A stretch of DNA of 64,000 nucleotides. It comes from Elymus sibiricus. Lineage: Eukaryota > Streptophyta > Magnoliopsida > Poales > Poaceae. The DNA lies in contig CM077676.1 of the NCBI GenBank assembly GCA_039707655.1, forward strand, positions 376,530,114-376,594,113, given 5' to 3'. Below the pieces are notes generated by a model that saw nothing but the letters and a program-made list of their open reading frames with translations, was not told the origin of the DNA and searched no databases. Positions 23,470-34,339 of this stretch are shown in pieces (within the stretch, counting starts at the first letter, position 1; the number at the start of each line of letters is the position of its first letter). Made by a program: the position numbers and the translations under genes.

Positions 23470-24027
23470 CTAGGTACTATGATCGGGAGGCAGGTTACTG
23501 GAGTGCGACGGAGCTGGCGGAGAAGTTGACGAAGCTAACGCTATACCAAGCGCTCTCCGGGCACGGGTTGCATATCTGGCCAGTTCAGCGATGAGGACGT
23601 ATTCTGCAATCATGTAACGGGACATGTATGCTACAGCTGGGTCATCGTCTGGGCGAACTGGAGGAAATCTAATCCGTTTGGGAGTGATGGCCATAGTGGG
23701 ATAGTAGTGGAAGGCACGATTCTCTTGCATCGCTCACTCCTGATGACGAAGAATAGTGAGGCCTGCCAGAGCTGCAGGCTGGATGGCGTGCTCCGGGGTA
23801 GAGGCATAACCACCATGGAGACTATTGGTGCGCTTCCCCAAAGGTAGGTCGACTGAGAGAATGACATTGGTATGATACTCAAGCACCAGTCCTGCAAGCG
23901 GGGTCTGGAACACTTGGTACCTTGGCATCTCTCCACTGGGATAGAGAAGACGCCAAACATCACGAAGCAGGGATGTGAAGCTGAGTGGTGCAGGGGCTGA
24001 GTCGTAGTTAATCGAAATGGCTGCCAT
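23470..24027 (-). pseudogene. Unknown 186-codon ORF with one internal stop, in the gag position of the outer LARD-like element
   Basis: On the minus strand, about 165 bp after the primer site, an ATG at 24027 opens a frame of 97 codons (MAAISINYDSAPAPLSFTSL start) ending in TGA. The same frame then continues from 23730 for 86 more codons to TGA at 23470. The text reads ...LRHQE, stop, AMQENRAFHYY..., so a single TGG-to-TGA change would account for the break. Composition is protein-like: an aliphatic/aromatic first half with YHTNVILSVDLPLGKR and SLHGGYASTPEHAI, an Ala/Arg helix-like part (YVLIAELARYATRARRALG), and a Ser/Pro-rich tail. There is no zinc knuckle and no gag, protease or RT motif. 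I do not recognise the family. Its place suggests a relic gag or an accessory protein (inference). Confidence 0.6.
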
Positions 24028-24192
24028 CTACAAAATCAACCAGTTAGTGAGCCAAATCTAAATGCATGCTATGTGGCAAACAAATGCAACAACCAAATGC
24101 AACAATTCAAGTGCATCACACAAGCAAGCTGGGCTCTAAACTAACGGTTTTCTAACGTCCGGGTTAGGTAGGGTGTCCTATAGCCAGGCCTG

Positions 24193-24204
24193 CTCTGATA
24201 CCAA
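24193..24204 (-). other. Primer binding site of the outer LARD-like element
   Basis: Plus strand GCTCTGATACCA, which is TGGTATCAGAGC on the minus strand (initiator methionine tRNA type), 4 bp inside the 5' LTR end at 24209. Same primer as the inner element. Confidence 0.88.
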
Positions 24205-26723
24205 ACCTTGTGGCACCCCTGCTCAGAGTCACCGGAGCACCCCGTATTCCAGCCCAGAGATCAAGTCTTCTGGAATACGGCACTGCTTGGCATAGAACAA
24301 ATAAGCTCTTTATTACTAATAGTTGGACTACAAGTGTTTGGGGTATTATAAAGGGTTACATCGACACGGCGATACCACGCCTGCTAATGTAGCTCTATAC
24401 CAGCAGCAGAACAACTGGCAGCAACAAAACAACTATGACGGTGATGAACTCCACTCCGCAGGGACTGTGGCTGGGACACGTCCTAGCTCGCAACTCAAAA
24501 TCCTCAGGCTATGCAAACATGGCAGCACCTGCAAACTAGCATGACACGCCAGGTGAGTACTTTGAATGTACTCGCAAGCTCACAACAAACACAAACATCA
24601 AGGCAAAACAACATCATAGAAATCATGACATATCAGATCTAATTGCTATTAACAAGGGTGGAAGAAAATAATAACATGCTATTACTAAACTATTACAAAA
24701 GTCACCTTTGCTACAGTTACATGGACTACTTTACTCCGGCCACTCGGTTGAACCACTTACTCTTGTGACCAACTCATGGTCACCTCAAGAACATCTGACG
24801 ATCATTCTCGAGATCGTCTACAAAATTACCAGCGGCCATCCACCAAGTGGATACCTCACCATACTGAGACGAGTTCTTCCATCATTAAGTCATTCCATCA
24901 TTGGTGTTGATCGGACAGTGTGGCTTAATACGAACTGTGTCCAATACCGTGGACGTGGCTATTTGAACAGGTTTTACACTCTGCAGAGGTTGCGCACTTT
25001 ACCCACACCATGGACATTAGTCCAACGAAACCTGCCTAACCTGTGACTCTTCTACCGTACCACCGACACGTCCTCTCCGAGGTCATGCCCTGGGTGGCCC
25101 CTGTGTCACTTCTGACACCTGCCACCGTCGTGGCCATACAACCTGTTCCAAACGGGGACCTGAGCTCAATATCCAAACCGGGCTCACAAGATTATCGTCG
25201 TCTACTCGATCAGGGTAACACGCACGCATAACCTCCCCTCTTTGGCGGTACCGATAAAAGGGCACAAGGTTAGACCAAGTCAAGGCCGTCCCATTCCGGC
25301 AGATGTGGCTGCACTGGAAAGTTCGGTTCAGTGGCACTTGATCAACGAATGAAGGAAGTAATCCCCAAATAACTTTTCTGCCATAACTGATCCTCCGGTA
25401 TTATAGTAATCCAAGTTATAACAATAGCCCACTAGTGATCCAATGAATATCAAGACCAAACTACTGCTACTGATTCCATAGATGAAATACCGGACAGAAT
25501 CACAAAGTAATCATAGACGGTAATCTCGCAATCCAACAGCATCTTAGCATCATCAAACCTGTAGACTACTAATGACTACAATCCCATCATCAACATGACA
25601 ATAGCCTATCAAGGATTTCTCAAATGTTGCATGAGTACACTATTTATGAACAATTCAAATTTTAGCATGAAAATAATTATTTAAACCATGGTATTGCAAT
25701 GCATTTATGCACATGAGAGTTGTGGCTTGCCTTGCACCAGAGGAGTGTGGGAGTAGTCCTAGCCTTCACCAACTATTCAAAACACTCTGAAAAACATTTT
25801 TGAAAACATTTATAAATATCACATCAAGCATTTTCCTCTGTCCAGAAATTCTAGCCAGCAGAGAAAAATACCAAAATTTTCCAGCAAATAGAGGAGCTCA
25901 TAAGAAAAACAATGCAAAAAGAATGAACTCATTTGGACTTATGGTTTAAAAGTAATGGGCAGTCAAAGTTGAGTCAAACTTCTGATTTAAAATGAATTTA
26001 AACAGAAATTCAGAAAAACCAGAGGCGGCCAAGTCGAAGGCATAAAGTGGGAGTACGCCTCCACTTACGTACCGCTTCGGGCGCGGCTGGGTCGCTGACA
26101 TGCGGGGCCCAGCTGTCTGTTTTGAACAGGGGGGGAGAGGGAACAGTGAGCGGCGGGCGTACCGGTGGCCGTTCGCCGGCGTTGAGACGGCGACGAGGCT
26201 GGGAAAGGGCAGGGATGGATCGGGTGCTCGACAGCGAGCATTCCCGTACCCATAGCTCGTCGGGAGAAGGCCGAACAGCGTCGGCCCCTTCCTCTCAGGC
26301 GGCGGCGAGCTACGGTGGTGGAGGGGATCGCCGACTCCGGAGACTACTTGAGCAGAGAAGTGGTTGGGGAGAACCAGTGGAGTACCAGAAGCTCAACGGT
26401 GGCCGTGGTTGGGGATAGGGTTTACGGAATCGAGCGGGTGGAGCAAGAGCAGAGTGGCGGGGCTCCTCGCCGGAGACGGGAAAGGAGGGCTCCCCGGCTC
26501 TGCTTCTGGGCGCGGGGCGGTGATTGAGAGGTGGAGAGAGCGAGTGGTGAAGAGAGACGGGCGGGGGAACTCCTTTTATAGCCGGGTGAGGCTGTGGTGG
26601 CCGGATGACGCCACAGTTGCGCTGACACGGCGAGGATGGCGAGTTGGCTATCGCGGCGCGGGGCGAGGTGACGGAGAAGGGCAGAGGGAGTTAATGTGTG
26701 CAGTGGCGGCACGCGGGGAAGAA

Positions 26724-27010
26724 CACTACAAGAAATATGTCAACTTGCGACCATCAATATTGTTCACCGAATGGTCATTGTTTTCCATTTGTGACCTTTT
26801 TGTGACCAAAAACAGTTGGTCAAAAGCTGGCCGTCTTTAATGAAACTTAACGACCTTTGTTCTGAAATGGTCGTAGACAGCTACGACCAAAATAAAAGGT
26901 CGTAGTTCTACGACCAATTGTTTTAGTCACTGGCAGCCTGCCCACACCACGTCAGATCCAACGTGGCAAGCTGACGTGGCAAAATTGCGACCAAATGAAA
27001 AGGTCATAGA
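26724..27010. repeat. Left terminal inverted repeat and subterminal GACC repeats of the CACTA
   Basis: Beyond the ~20-bp perfect inverted end, this stretch repeats CGACC or GGTCG-type words at least ten times in both orientations, for example GGTCGTAGTTCTACGACC (a perfect hairpin). Probable transposase-binding region. Confidence 0.8.
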
Positions 27011-28290
27011 TTAGAATCAGCCCGGTCCAGTTCGGCCGTTTATATGGGCCGAGCCCAATAATTCAGCCCATTTAATATTATTTTCTGTTAATTTTTCTTA
27101 GCTACATGGGCCTGGCCCAACAATTCAGCCTCTTAATTTCTGGGTGCGGCCTTTTACAGTGTATGATATTTTATATTTTGCGCCATTTTATTTTGATGCT
27201 GGTCCCACTAGTCAGATTGATCCCAAATGTCATAATCTCATACATTGGTCCCACACGTCAGAAATTTCAAATTTGCTCAAATTATTTTGATAGGTGGGTC
27301 GCATGAGTCAGGTTTCCATCGCACACATTTTCAAATCACATACATAATCACTATTTCAAACGAAACAGAAGAAATTGTAATTCTGAAACATACAATATTT
27401 CATTCAGAAACAAAGAGAAGATACATGAAATTCTAGAGCTCACAACGCCCAGATAACCCAGCTATTATTATATAACTTGTTATACAAAAATGTCTTGGGG
27501 CTTCTTTAAACATCTTCTTTCGTCTTGAATTTAGGCAAAATATCTGCCAACAAGAAAATAGAACAGCAAGGATAGAGTGAATAACAATAGCAGCAGGTGA
27601 TGGGGTGCTATTTAGTAAGATCAAGTCCGGATAAAACATGCATGAAAATTAAGAAGAGCTAGAGCAAGTCTGCATGAAAACTAAGAAGTGCTATTTAGTA
27701 TGAATGCCCTCAAGTTTTCGTGCACGTCATGACAAGTCAACGAACATGTAGCATGCATGTGGGCCATCAAAAATGATCAAATGGGGAAGGACTGAAGCCA
27801 AACAGTGGTTCCTCCTTGCAATGATCACAGTTCAGCACCTGCAGCAGCCTGACACAACAGATCAAGCCATGAAGTGAGAATAACAGTGTGTGATGAGAAA
27901 CTGACCACTCCTGTTAATTACTATGAGCAACAAAAACATCTAGTTTCAGATACTCGACGGGATTCATTCATATACTTATTATGCTGACGGGATTGTAGAG
28001 GTTAACAACAACATAACTAAAACTGGAACTTGATACCATTTGTGATGTGTGACATAAGCTAACAAAAAACACATTCCAAAACTAGCTGTATAAAACATTT
28101 ATGGATGGATACATTCAAGAACTAGAAAAGTTCAAATAGGTTTGCAAATGCACAAATAACTTGAGGAAAGGTAGCCAATTTATGTACTGATCCAGTTCAC
28201 TGGAGCATTTTATGAAAAAATATGATGGCCATGGAACAGAGCAAGGTACTACTATAGCAGCACAAGAGAGGGAGCTAGACGTAGGAGACG
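27011..28290. other. CACTA interior, left part, nothing recognised
   Basis: AT-rich sequence, including two GGGCC-flanked CAATAATTCAGCC / CAACAATTCAGCC words near 27045-27130. No frame above about 70 codons. I see no gene here. Confidence 0.5.
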
Positions 28291-28297
28291 GGCTCAC

Positions 28298-28438
28298 CGG
28301 AGAGGAGGCTATACTCGATGCCGCAGACAACCGCGGCCGATGTACGCAGTAGATGAGGTTGTAGCCGAGTTGGACCATGTGCGGGGCGTCGTCGTGGCTG
28401 TGGATGCCCTGGTTGTCATCATCGTCCACGGAGGATGC
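28298..28438 (-). other. Exon-like fragment inside the CACTA, unrecognised
   Basis: A 141-bp open stretch on the minus strand is bounded by an AG acceptor (GGAGCAGCAG) and a GTGAGC donor. It has higher GC than its surroundings and reads ASSVDDDDNQGIHSHDDAPH at the start. I do not recognise the protein. It could be a captured host exon or chance. Confidence 0.3.
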
Positions 28439-28989
28439 CTGCTGCTCCAAAACAAACAAACAGGTAAGAGCTCGTGTTGTTGAGCTAAGTATAGAAATTA
28501 ATCAAGCTTGTATAGGAGACACAAACGTAATGCTGCTATAACTATAGAAATCAATCAAGCTACATGTGTGTGTGCTTGAGCTAGCTTATTAGTACGTACA
28601 TGGCTGGGATCCAAAACAAATAGAGCATGCTTGCCTTAACAGAATGAATCACACGGTTAATTTTCATTGTTGCTAACACTGCTAGGCTGCTAGCTGTGTG
28701 TGTTCATCCATCCATCCATGGACCTAACTAATGTTGTTGTATCTCTAGACTAGAATCAAATGATCATTAGTGTTATTATTAACTTGATTGTGGCATCTTC
28801 TAGTAGGGTACAGATTTCACACAAGACATGAAAACTAGATGAGGCAAGCATCATCAAACAGCACAGTCACAATCGAATTACGCATAAAAACTGAACCAAT
28901 ACATGATGTTATGTTGTGGCCATAACAATTGCAATTGATGCCCACTTCATATCAGATCTGCAAGGGGTAGAAGGAGGGGTGGAGCTCAC

Positions 28990-29056
28990 CATGTCAGGGG
29001 GTTGGAGGAGGGGAGGAGGGCATCCTGTAGCAGCAACTTCTCCTCCTGAGAGCAAC
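28990..29056 (-). other. Second exon-like fragment inside the CACTA, unrecognised
   Basis: A 67-bp minus-strand stretch lies between TTCTGTGCAG and GTGAGC, good splice-site contexts. It lies downstream of the malate dehydrogenase fragment in the same orientation. Too short to assign. Confidence 0.25.
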
Positions 29057-29824
29057 CTGCACAGAACAGAGCCTTCAACATGTTTAGATCGGGAAGAGAA
29101 AAAAGACGGAACAAAAACATAACTTATTCCCTCATTCTTCCCCTATTCTTCCTATTTCTATTTTTCTCCTCGCTGCACATGTCCTGCCACGATAGCACGG
29201 TTCAACGATCGACGCAGAAGGCAGAATCCCAAAACGATAGCACTGTATGTTACCCTTACATAGACATCTACTGAACCAATGGTGAATAATAGGTTATTGT
29301 AGGCAGAATCATTTGGATAATAGTAACTTGTTCAGATGGCAAATACGAAAAGATTATGTTCTTGTCATCACTAAATAAAAATCTGCAGGGCAATTGGTAC
29401 CTACACTACACATAGCTCGGAGTCTGTTCTTTTTCACGCCTCAAGTTCACAAACAAAAAGTGAAGGAAACCTTCAGAAATCCAACCCAAAATCACATCCC
29501 CTTTGTAAGTTCCATTTCAAGCACGGCACAGAGTCTGCTAAACCAAGTGTGCCTCCTGTTAGAAATAGCCTAGAGCATTTGGGCAGGAAAGTAACACCTG
29601 ATTTTGTTGCGGCAGTTGGGTTCATTTTGGGCAAACTCTTGTAGACTACTAGTATAGAGCAATCCTATGCAACAATCTAACTGCTCTGTCCGTCAGCAAG
29701 TAGAAGCAATTTTGAGCAGTGAAACGTAGGATTGCTGCATTTGGCAACCAAATCTAGCTGTGTGGCATCCACTGTAGTGCAGATCTAGAGTGGCGTGGCG
29801 GCAGAGTGGATGATAAGGGCTTAT
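29057..29824. other. CACTA interior between exon-like stretch and malate dehydrogenase fragment
   Basis: AT-rich with a T/C-rich run near 29125-29175. No frame with family likeness. Similarity to malate dehydrogenase stops at about 29825; downstream intron or foreign sequence cannot be told apart by eye. Confidence 0.4.
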
Positions 29825-30326
29825 GTTGGGGCAGTGCCTGGCGATGGCGGTGTAGAAGCCCTTGATGATCCCTACGTTGATCTTGAAGAGGTCGTCCCTG
29901 GACATGCCGGGCTTCCGGGGCACCCCGGCAGGGATGATGATGAGGTCGGCGCCCTCCAGCGCCTCCCCGAGCTGGTCGTCCCCGACGAAGCCCTTCACCT
30001 GCAGGAGCAGCGGCCCCATCGGACTAGTGAGACACAGATCCAGCGGAGCGAGCGAGGGGCAGGCAAAGGCATGGGGAGTGGGGACATACCAGGGCGCGGG
30101 TGTTGATGTGGGAGACGTCGGCGGCAACGCCGGGCGTGGCGGCGATGTCGTAGAGGGAGAGGGAGGAGACGAGCGGGTTGAGCTTCATGAGCAGCGCCAG
30201 CGGCTGGCCGATGCCGCCCGCCGCGCCGAGGATGGCCACCTTGCGCTCCGGCGAGGCAGCGGAAGAGTAGGCGCGGCGGCACAGGTGCTGCGACGCGGAT
30301 CTCAGTAGTTGGATGGCGCGCTCGAT
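29825..30326 (-). pseudogene. Captured fragment of a mitochondrial NAD-malate dehydrogenase gene (exons 1-2 with intron)
   Basis: Malate dehydrogenase interconverts malate and oxaloacetate with NAD. On the minus strand, exon 1 (30326-30090) encodes part of an Arg/Ser-rich transit peptide ([20 protein letters not shown]), then [19 protein letters not shown] with the GxxGxxG NAD-binding loop. It stops at a GTATGT donor after NTRAL. A 91-bp intron (30089-29999) ends in CTGCAG. Exon 2 (29998-29825) continues in phase with [16 protein letters not shown], the substrate-loop block [19 protein letters not shown] and TAIARHCPN, where likeness ends. The catalytic half is absent. No ATG precedes exon 1: an in-frame TAG lies at 30327-30329. 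The retained intron means genomic DNA was captured, not a cDNA. Confidence 0.92.
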
Positions 30327-30620
30327 CTACTGCGGGAGGACAAAGGGGAGCGACTGGGACAGGAGAAGGTGGCGGAAGGGAGTATGGTCGGGGATGGGGA
30401 AGGAGGGGGCGGCGACGGAGGGACCTGCCGTCGATCTGGATCGGGGAGAGGGGGAGAGAGAGAGGCTGCGGCGGGTGTGTTCTCGGGAAGGAGGAGAGTG
30501 TGCTGCGGGCTGCTAGGGTTGGGTGAGAGACGTTGGATCCCTCGGGTGTGGACGGTTCAGATCGGTTACAGTGGGGTGATCCGTGGGAAGAGTCCTGATT
30601 GGTTGGGAAAATCTGTGATT
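30327..30620 (-). other. Probable 5' leader and promoter side of the captured malate dehydrogenase gene
   Basis: On the minus strand upstream of exon 1, a GC-rich, pyrimidine-rich leader (AACCCTAGCAGCC, then CTCTCTCTC and CCCTCC runs) resembles a grass 5' UTR. Further up is CCAATCAGGA with a CCAAT box near 30596-30604. GC content drops sharply at about 30620. The captured piece thus seems to include promoter-side sequence. Confidence 0.5.
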
Positions 30621-30779
30621 TAAAATAGTTTCCAAGTATTAAAAATAGGGGGATTTTGTGAAGCAGCTATCAAAAATATTTTTCAAAAGGGCACCACACA
30701 AATTTTCACTCAAGTTAAACCACATTTTATGAATGAGCACCAATTTGTATGCATTTCTGATCTTTCTAGCTATTTTTAA

Positions 30780-32390
30780 TCATTTTCCGAGTGGCAAAAA
30801 TTGGTTTTTTTGTGAAGAACCTACCAAATATTTGTTGCAAAATTGGACCAAATCAATTTTCTAAAATACTAGCATATTTAATGTACAATTGACCAAATGG
30901 TTGGGTGTCAAAAGCTTTTGATCCACCTCTCGTGAAAAAGATAAATTTTAGCCGATTCAGTTGGAAGTGGGTCAAGTTTGAACTACAGCTGCCTCATAGT
31001 TTGCTCATGATTTTTTCCAAAAGACATTTTTAGGTACAAAAGTATCTATTTAATCAGAGAAACACCAAAAAATTTCCAAGATTCAACCACTAGCTAGGAA
31101 CGGTCATGCCCGAAGTTTCGACCGCATTTTGAAATGGGCATGAAAAATTCAAAAAAAAATCAAAAATTTGGAAAACCTTCGCATTGTGTCATTATATGTG
31201 ACCAAGTTAACAGGAAAAATAATAAACTTGTAATACGGCAATTATTTTTAAAAAGTGTTCTCAGAAACGAGCTATCATGTGTGAAGATTCATGGCTTTCA
31301 AGTCAAATGATCAATCTTATGGCCACATTCATGGCATAGTTTATTCAAATGATCTCATATTGTGCACAAGGGTGCATCTTGGAATGGCAAACAATGTTGC
31401 CTAAGGAAGTTTTCATTTTCTTTGGACGAAAAATTCATTTTCCATTTTTCGAGTGCCCAAAATGAGTTTTTTTGTGAAGGACCTACCATATATTTGTTGC
31501 AAAATTGGACCAAATCAATTTTCTAAAATTTTAGGCCATATTTAATGTACAATTGACCAAATGGTTGGGTGGCAAAAGCTTTGAGCCACCTCTCGTGAAA
31601 ACGACAAATTTCCGCCGATTCAGTTGGAAGTGGGTCAAGTTTGAACTGCAGCTGCCTCATAGTTTGCTCATGATTTTTTCCAAAAAACATTTTTAGGTAC
31701 AAAAGTATCTATTTAATCAGAGAAACACCAAAAGTTTTCCAAGATTCAACCACTAGCTAGGAACGGTCATGCCCGCCGTTTTGACCGCATTTTGAAATGG
31801 GCATGAAAAATTCAAAAAAAAAATCAAAAAATTGGAAAACCTTCGCATTGTGTCATTATATGTGACCAAGTTACTAGGAAAAATAATAAACTTGTAATAC
31901 GGCAATTATTTTTAAAAAGTGTTCTCAGAAATGAGCTATCATGTGTGAAGATTCAGGGCTTTCAAGCCAAATGATCAATCTTATGGCCACATTCATGGCA
32001 TAGTTTGTTCAAATGATCTCATATTGTGCACAAGGGTGCATCTTGGAATGTCAAACAATGTTGCCTAAGGAAGTTTTCATTTTCTTTGGACGAAAAATTC
32101 ATTTTCCATTTTTCGAGTGCCCAAAATGAGTTTTTTTTGTGAAGGACCTACCATATATTTGTTGCAAAATTGGACCAAATCAATTTTCTAAAATATTAGG
32201 CCATATTTAATGTACAATTGACCAAATGGTTGCGTGTTAAAAGCTATGATCCACCTCTCATGAAAAAGACAAATTTCCGCCGATTCAGCAGGAAGCGGGT
32301 CAAATTTGAACTGCAGCTGCCTTATAGTTTGCTCTTTATTTTTTCCAAAATCATTTCTAGGTACATAAGTATCTATTTAATTAGAGATAC
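30780..32390. repeat. Long-period tandem repeat inside the CACTA (~662-665 bp, about 2.4 units)
   Basis: The marker TTTTTGTGAAG(A/G)A(C)CTACC recurs at about 30811, 31473 and 32138. Between markers the text is nearly identical, including ACTAGCTAGGAACGGTCATG and ATCATGTGTGAAGATTCA. A more diverged partial unit may precede the array from about 30640. Non-coding. Confidence 0.85.
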
Positions 32391-34020
32391 ATGGTGTGGT
32401 GGCGAGACGTCGAGGTTTGGATGGTGGCCGAGGCCCCCAACTCCAGAGCGCGTAAACTGGCATGCCAGCCGCATGGTCACCGCGTGATCGTGGTGTTGCC
32501 ACGCGTTCTGGGCGGCCTAGGCATGTCTGGTGGGTTGGGCACTCCCCCGGTAGGTGTTAGGAAGAAGAATACAACAGAAGAATCTCACGAGGAGACTGAA
32601 CTAAGCTCAAACATGAATTAGCAGCCAAGTGTTTGATTAGCGGTGGGGGAAATGCATATGACCAATGGGCCTGAGTTTTGGCTGAGGATGATCATCTACT
32701 AAGGAGACTGTCTTGGCAAATTTGCAGCTCAAATGGAGGAGCCTAGGTGGCACTTGCTTTGCAAAGTACCACACTGGAAAGAAATATGGATGTTGAAGCT
32801 GGGCTCAAATGAACGAATGGATTGAGCTGACATTTTGTGGAGGGAAGTTATATAGGTAGGAACATGCCCTGGTAAAGTTTCAGCAATAATTAAGCAATAT
32901 AAAATATAGTTGCTTCACAAACTAAAAATATGACCAGAATAAAAGATTGGATGATGAGCTCACATGGATTGCTGGATAGAGCTCAAATTTTATGGAGAGT
33001 GATGATTTGAGCATATGGAAGATTTGGAAAAATCTCAAATCATTTGGATAATCCTAGCTAGTACTTCCTTCACAAAGCTTCTCTCTGGATAGAAACTTTG
33101 GAAATTTTCTAAGGAAGATTTACTATGCAAATAGAGCTGAATATTGTCATGTGGCAATGATTTGGATATGGAAGAGTGCCCAAAAAGTTTGAGGGCAATA
33201 GGAGTGGTCTAGATAGCACTTGCTTTGCAATGTGCCAATCTGGCCAGAAAATAGAAATTGAAGCTGGGCTCACATAGATGATTCGATTGAGCTGCAATTT
33301 GGATGAGGATGATAATTTGGGCATATGAACGCACTGTAAAAATTTCATACCATTTGGATAAATAAAAATGGTACTTCCTTCACAATGCTCTCCACTGAAC
33401 AGAAAATTGGGAAAAATATTGAGGGAAATTTTCTAAATTAAATGAGCTAAAATTTGGTGGTGGGAGGTTCTATGGGCAGGGTCATGTTTTGGTAAATTTG
33501 CAGCAATTATAAAGTAATATAAAATATAGTTGCTTCCCAAACTAAAAATATTACTAGAAACAAAGATTGGATGGTGAGCTCACATGGATTGTTAGATGGG
33601 GCTCAAATTTTGTGGAGAGATATGATTTGGGCATATAGAAGATGTGGCAAAAATTCAACTCATTAGGATATGCCTAGCTAGTACTTCCTTCACAAAGCTT
33701 CTAGCTGAATAGAAACTTTGGAAATTTGCTTAGGAAGATTTACTAGGAAAATGGATCTGAATTTTGTCATGAGGCAATGATTTGGATAGAAAATAGTGAC
33801 CAAAAATTTTGAGGGCAATCAAGAAAATATAAATAGCACTTCCTTCACAAAGTGCTGTTCTGAACAGAATAGGAAAATGAATATTCCTGAATTATTTTTG
33901 AACTAGGCAAGGAAGGTTTTTGACATATTTGAGGAAGATATGATCCAAAGAATTTATATGAATTTTTTGGGAATTTTGGGAGTGACAGAAATGTAGGCTA
34001 CTTCACAACCTAGGGCAAAA
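32391..34020 (-). repeat. Diverged LARD-LTR-like segment inside the CACTA
   Basis: The GC-rich start (ATGGTCACCGCGTGATCG, GGCATGTCTGGTG) and the AT-rich body (GACCAGAA(A/T), AAAGATTGGATGATG, TACTTCCTTCACAA, GGCTACTTCACAACCTAG) follow the order of 8470-9240 in the outer element's LTR, at visibly lower identity. The body is itself duplicated with a period of about 620 bp (markers near 32907 and 33525). Confidence 0.6.
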
Positions 34021-34049
34021 ATTGACACATGGACATGACACATAGGCAA

Positions 34050-34339
34050 AACTAATGAGGTGGCGCCTAGTCATAGCAATGCACCACAATTTACAAGGCT
34101 ATGACCATCTATATTGGTCGTGATCAGCTAGAAATAAGGCAGCGGACCAGTGCTGTCTGCTTTACGACCATTTCGTGTAAGGAAATTACGACCTTTCTGA
34201 CCAAAATGGTCGTTATGGTTTAGGGTTTGGAGCCCCCCGAATAGCTTACAACCAATTGGTCTCAAATGGTCGTAGATTTACGACCATTTCTTCCAGGGTC
34301 ACTGACAGAAGGTCACAAGTTGACATATTTCTTGTAGTG
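34050..34339. repeat. Right subterminal repeats and terminal inverted repeat of the CACTA
   Basis: Contains repeated ACGACC / GGTCGT words, for example TTACGACCATTTC at two places and AATGGTCGT at two places, then the inverted end TTGACATATTTCTTGTAGTG. Confidence 0.8.

Larger units (their letters stand above)
26724..34339. mobile_element. CACTA (En/Spm-type) transposon, non-autonomous, carrying host DNA
   Basis: Ends are CACTACAAGAAATATGTCAA and its inverse complement TTGACATATTTCTTGTAGTG, flanked by the 3-bp TSD GAA (26721-26723 and 34340-34342). The outer element's other LTR holds the empty site. Many short CGACC/GGTCG motifs crowd both subterminal regions, as in CACTA elements where transposase binds. 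No transposase frame is visible, so it would need enzyme supplied in trans. The interior holds exon-like segments, a malate dehydrogenase fragment, a ~660-bp tandem array and a piece resembling the flanking LTR family. Confidence 0.93.

Noticed and set aside
29825..30326. A functional malate dehydrogenase gene
   Set aside because: Only the transit-peptide end and the first part of the NAD domain are present, no start codon is found, and it lies inside a transposon.
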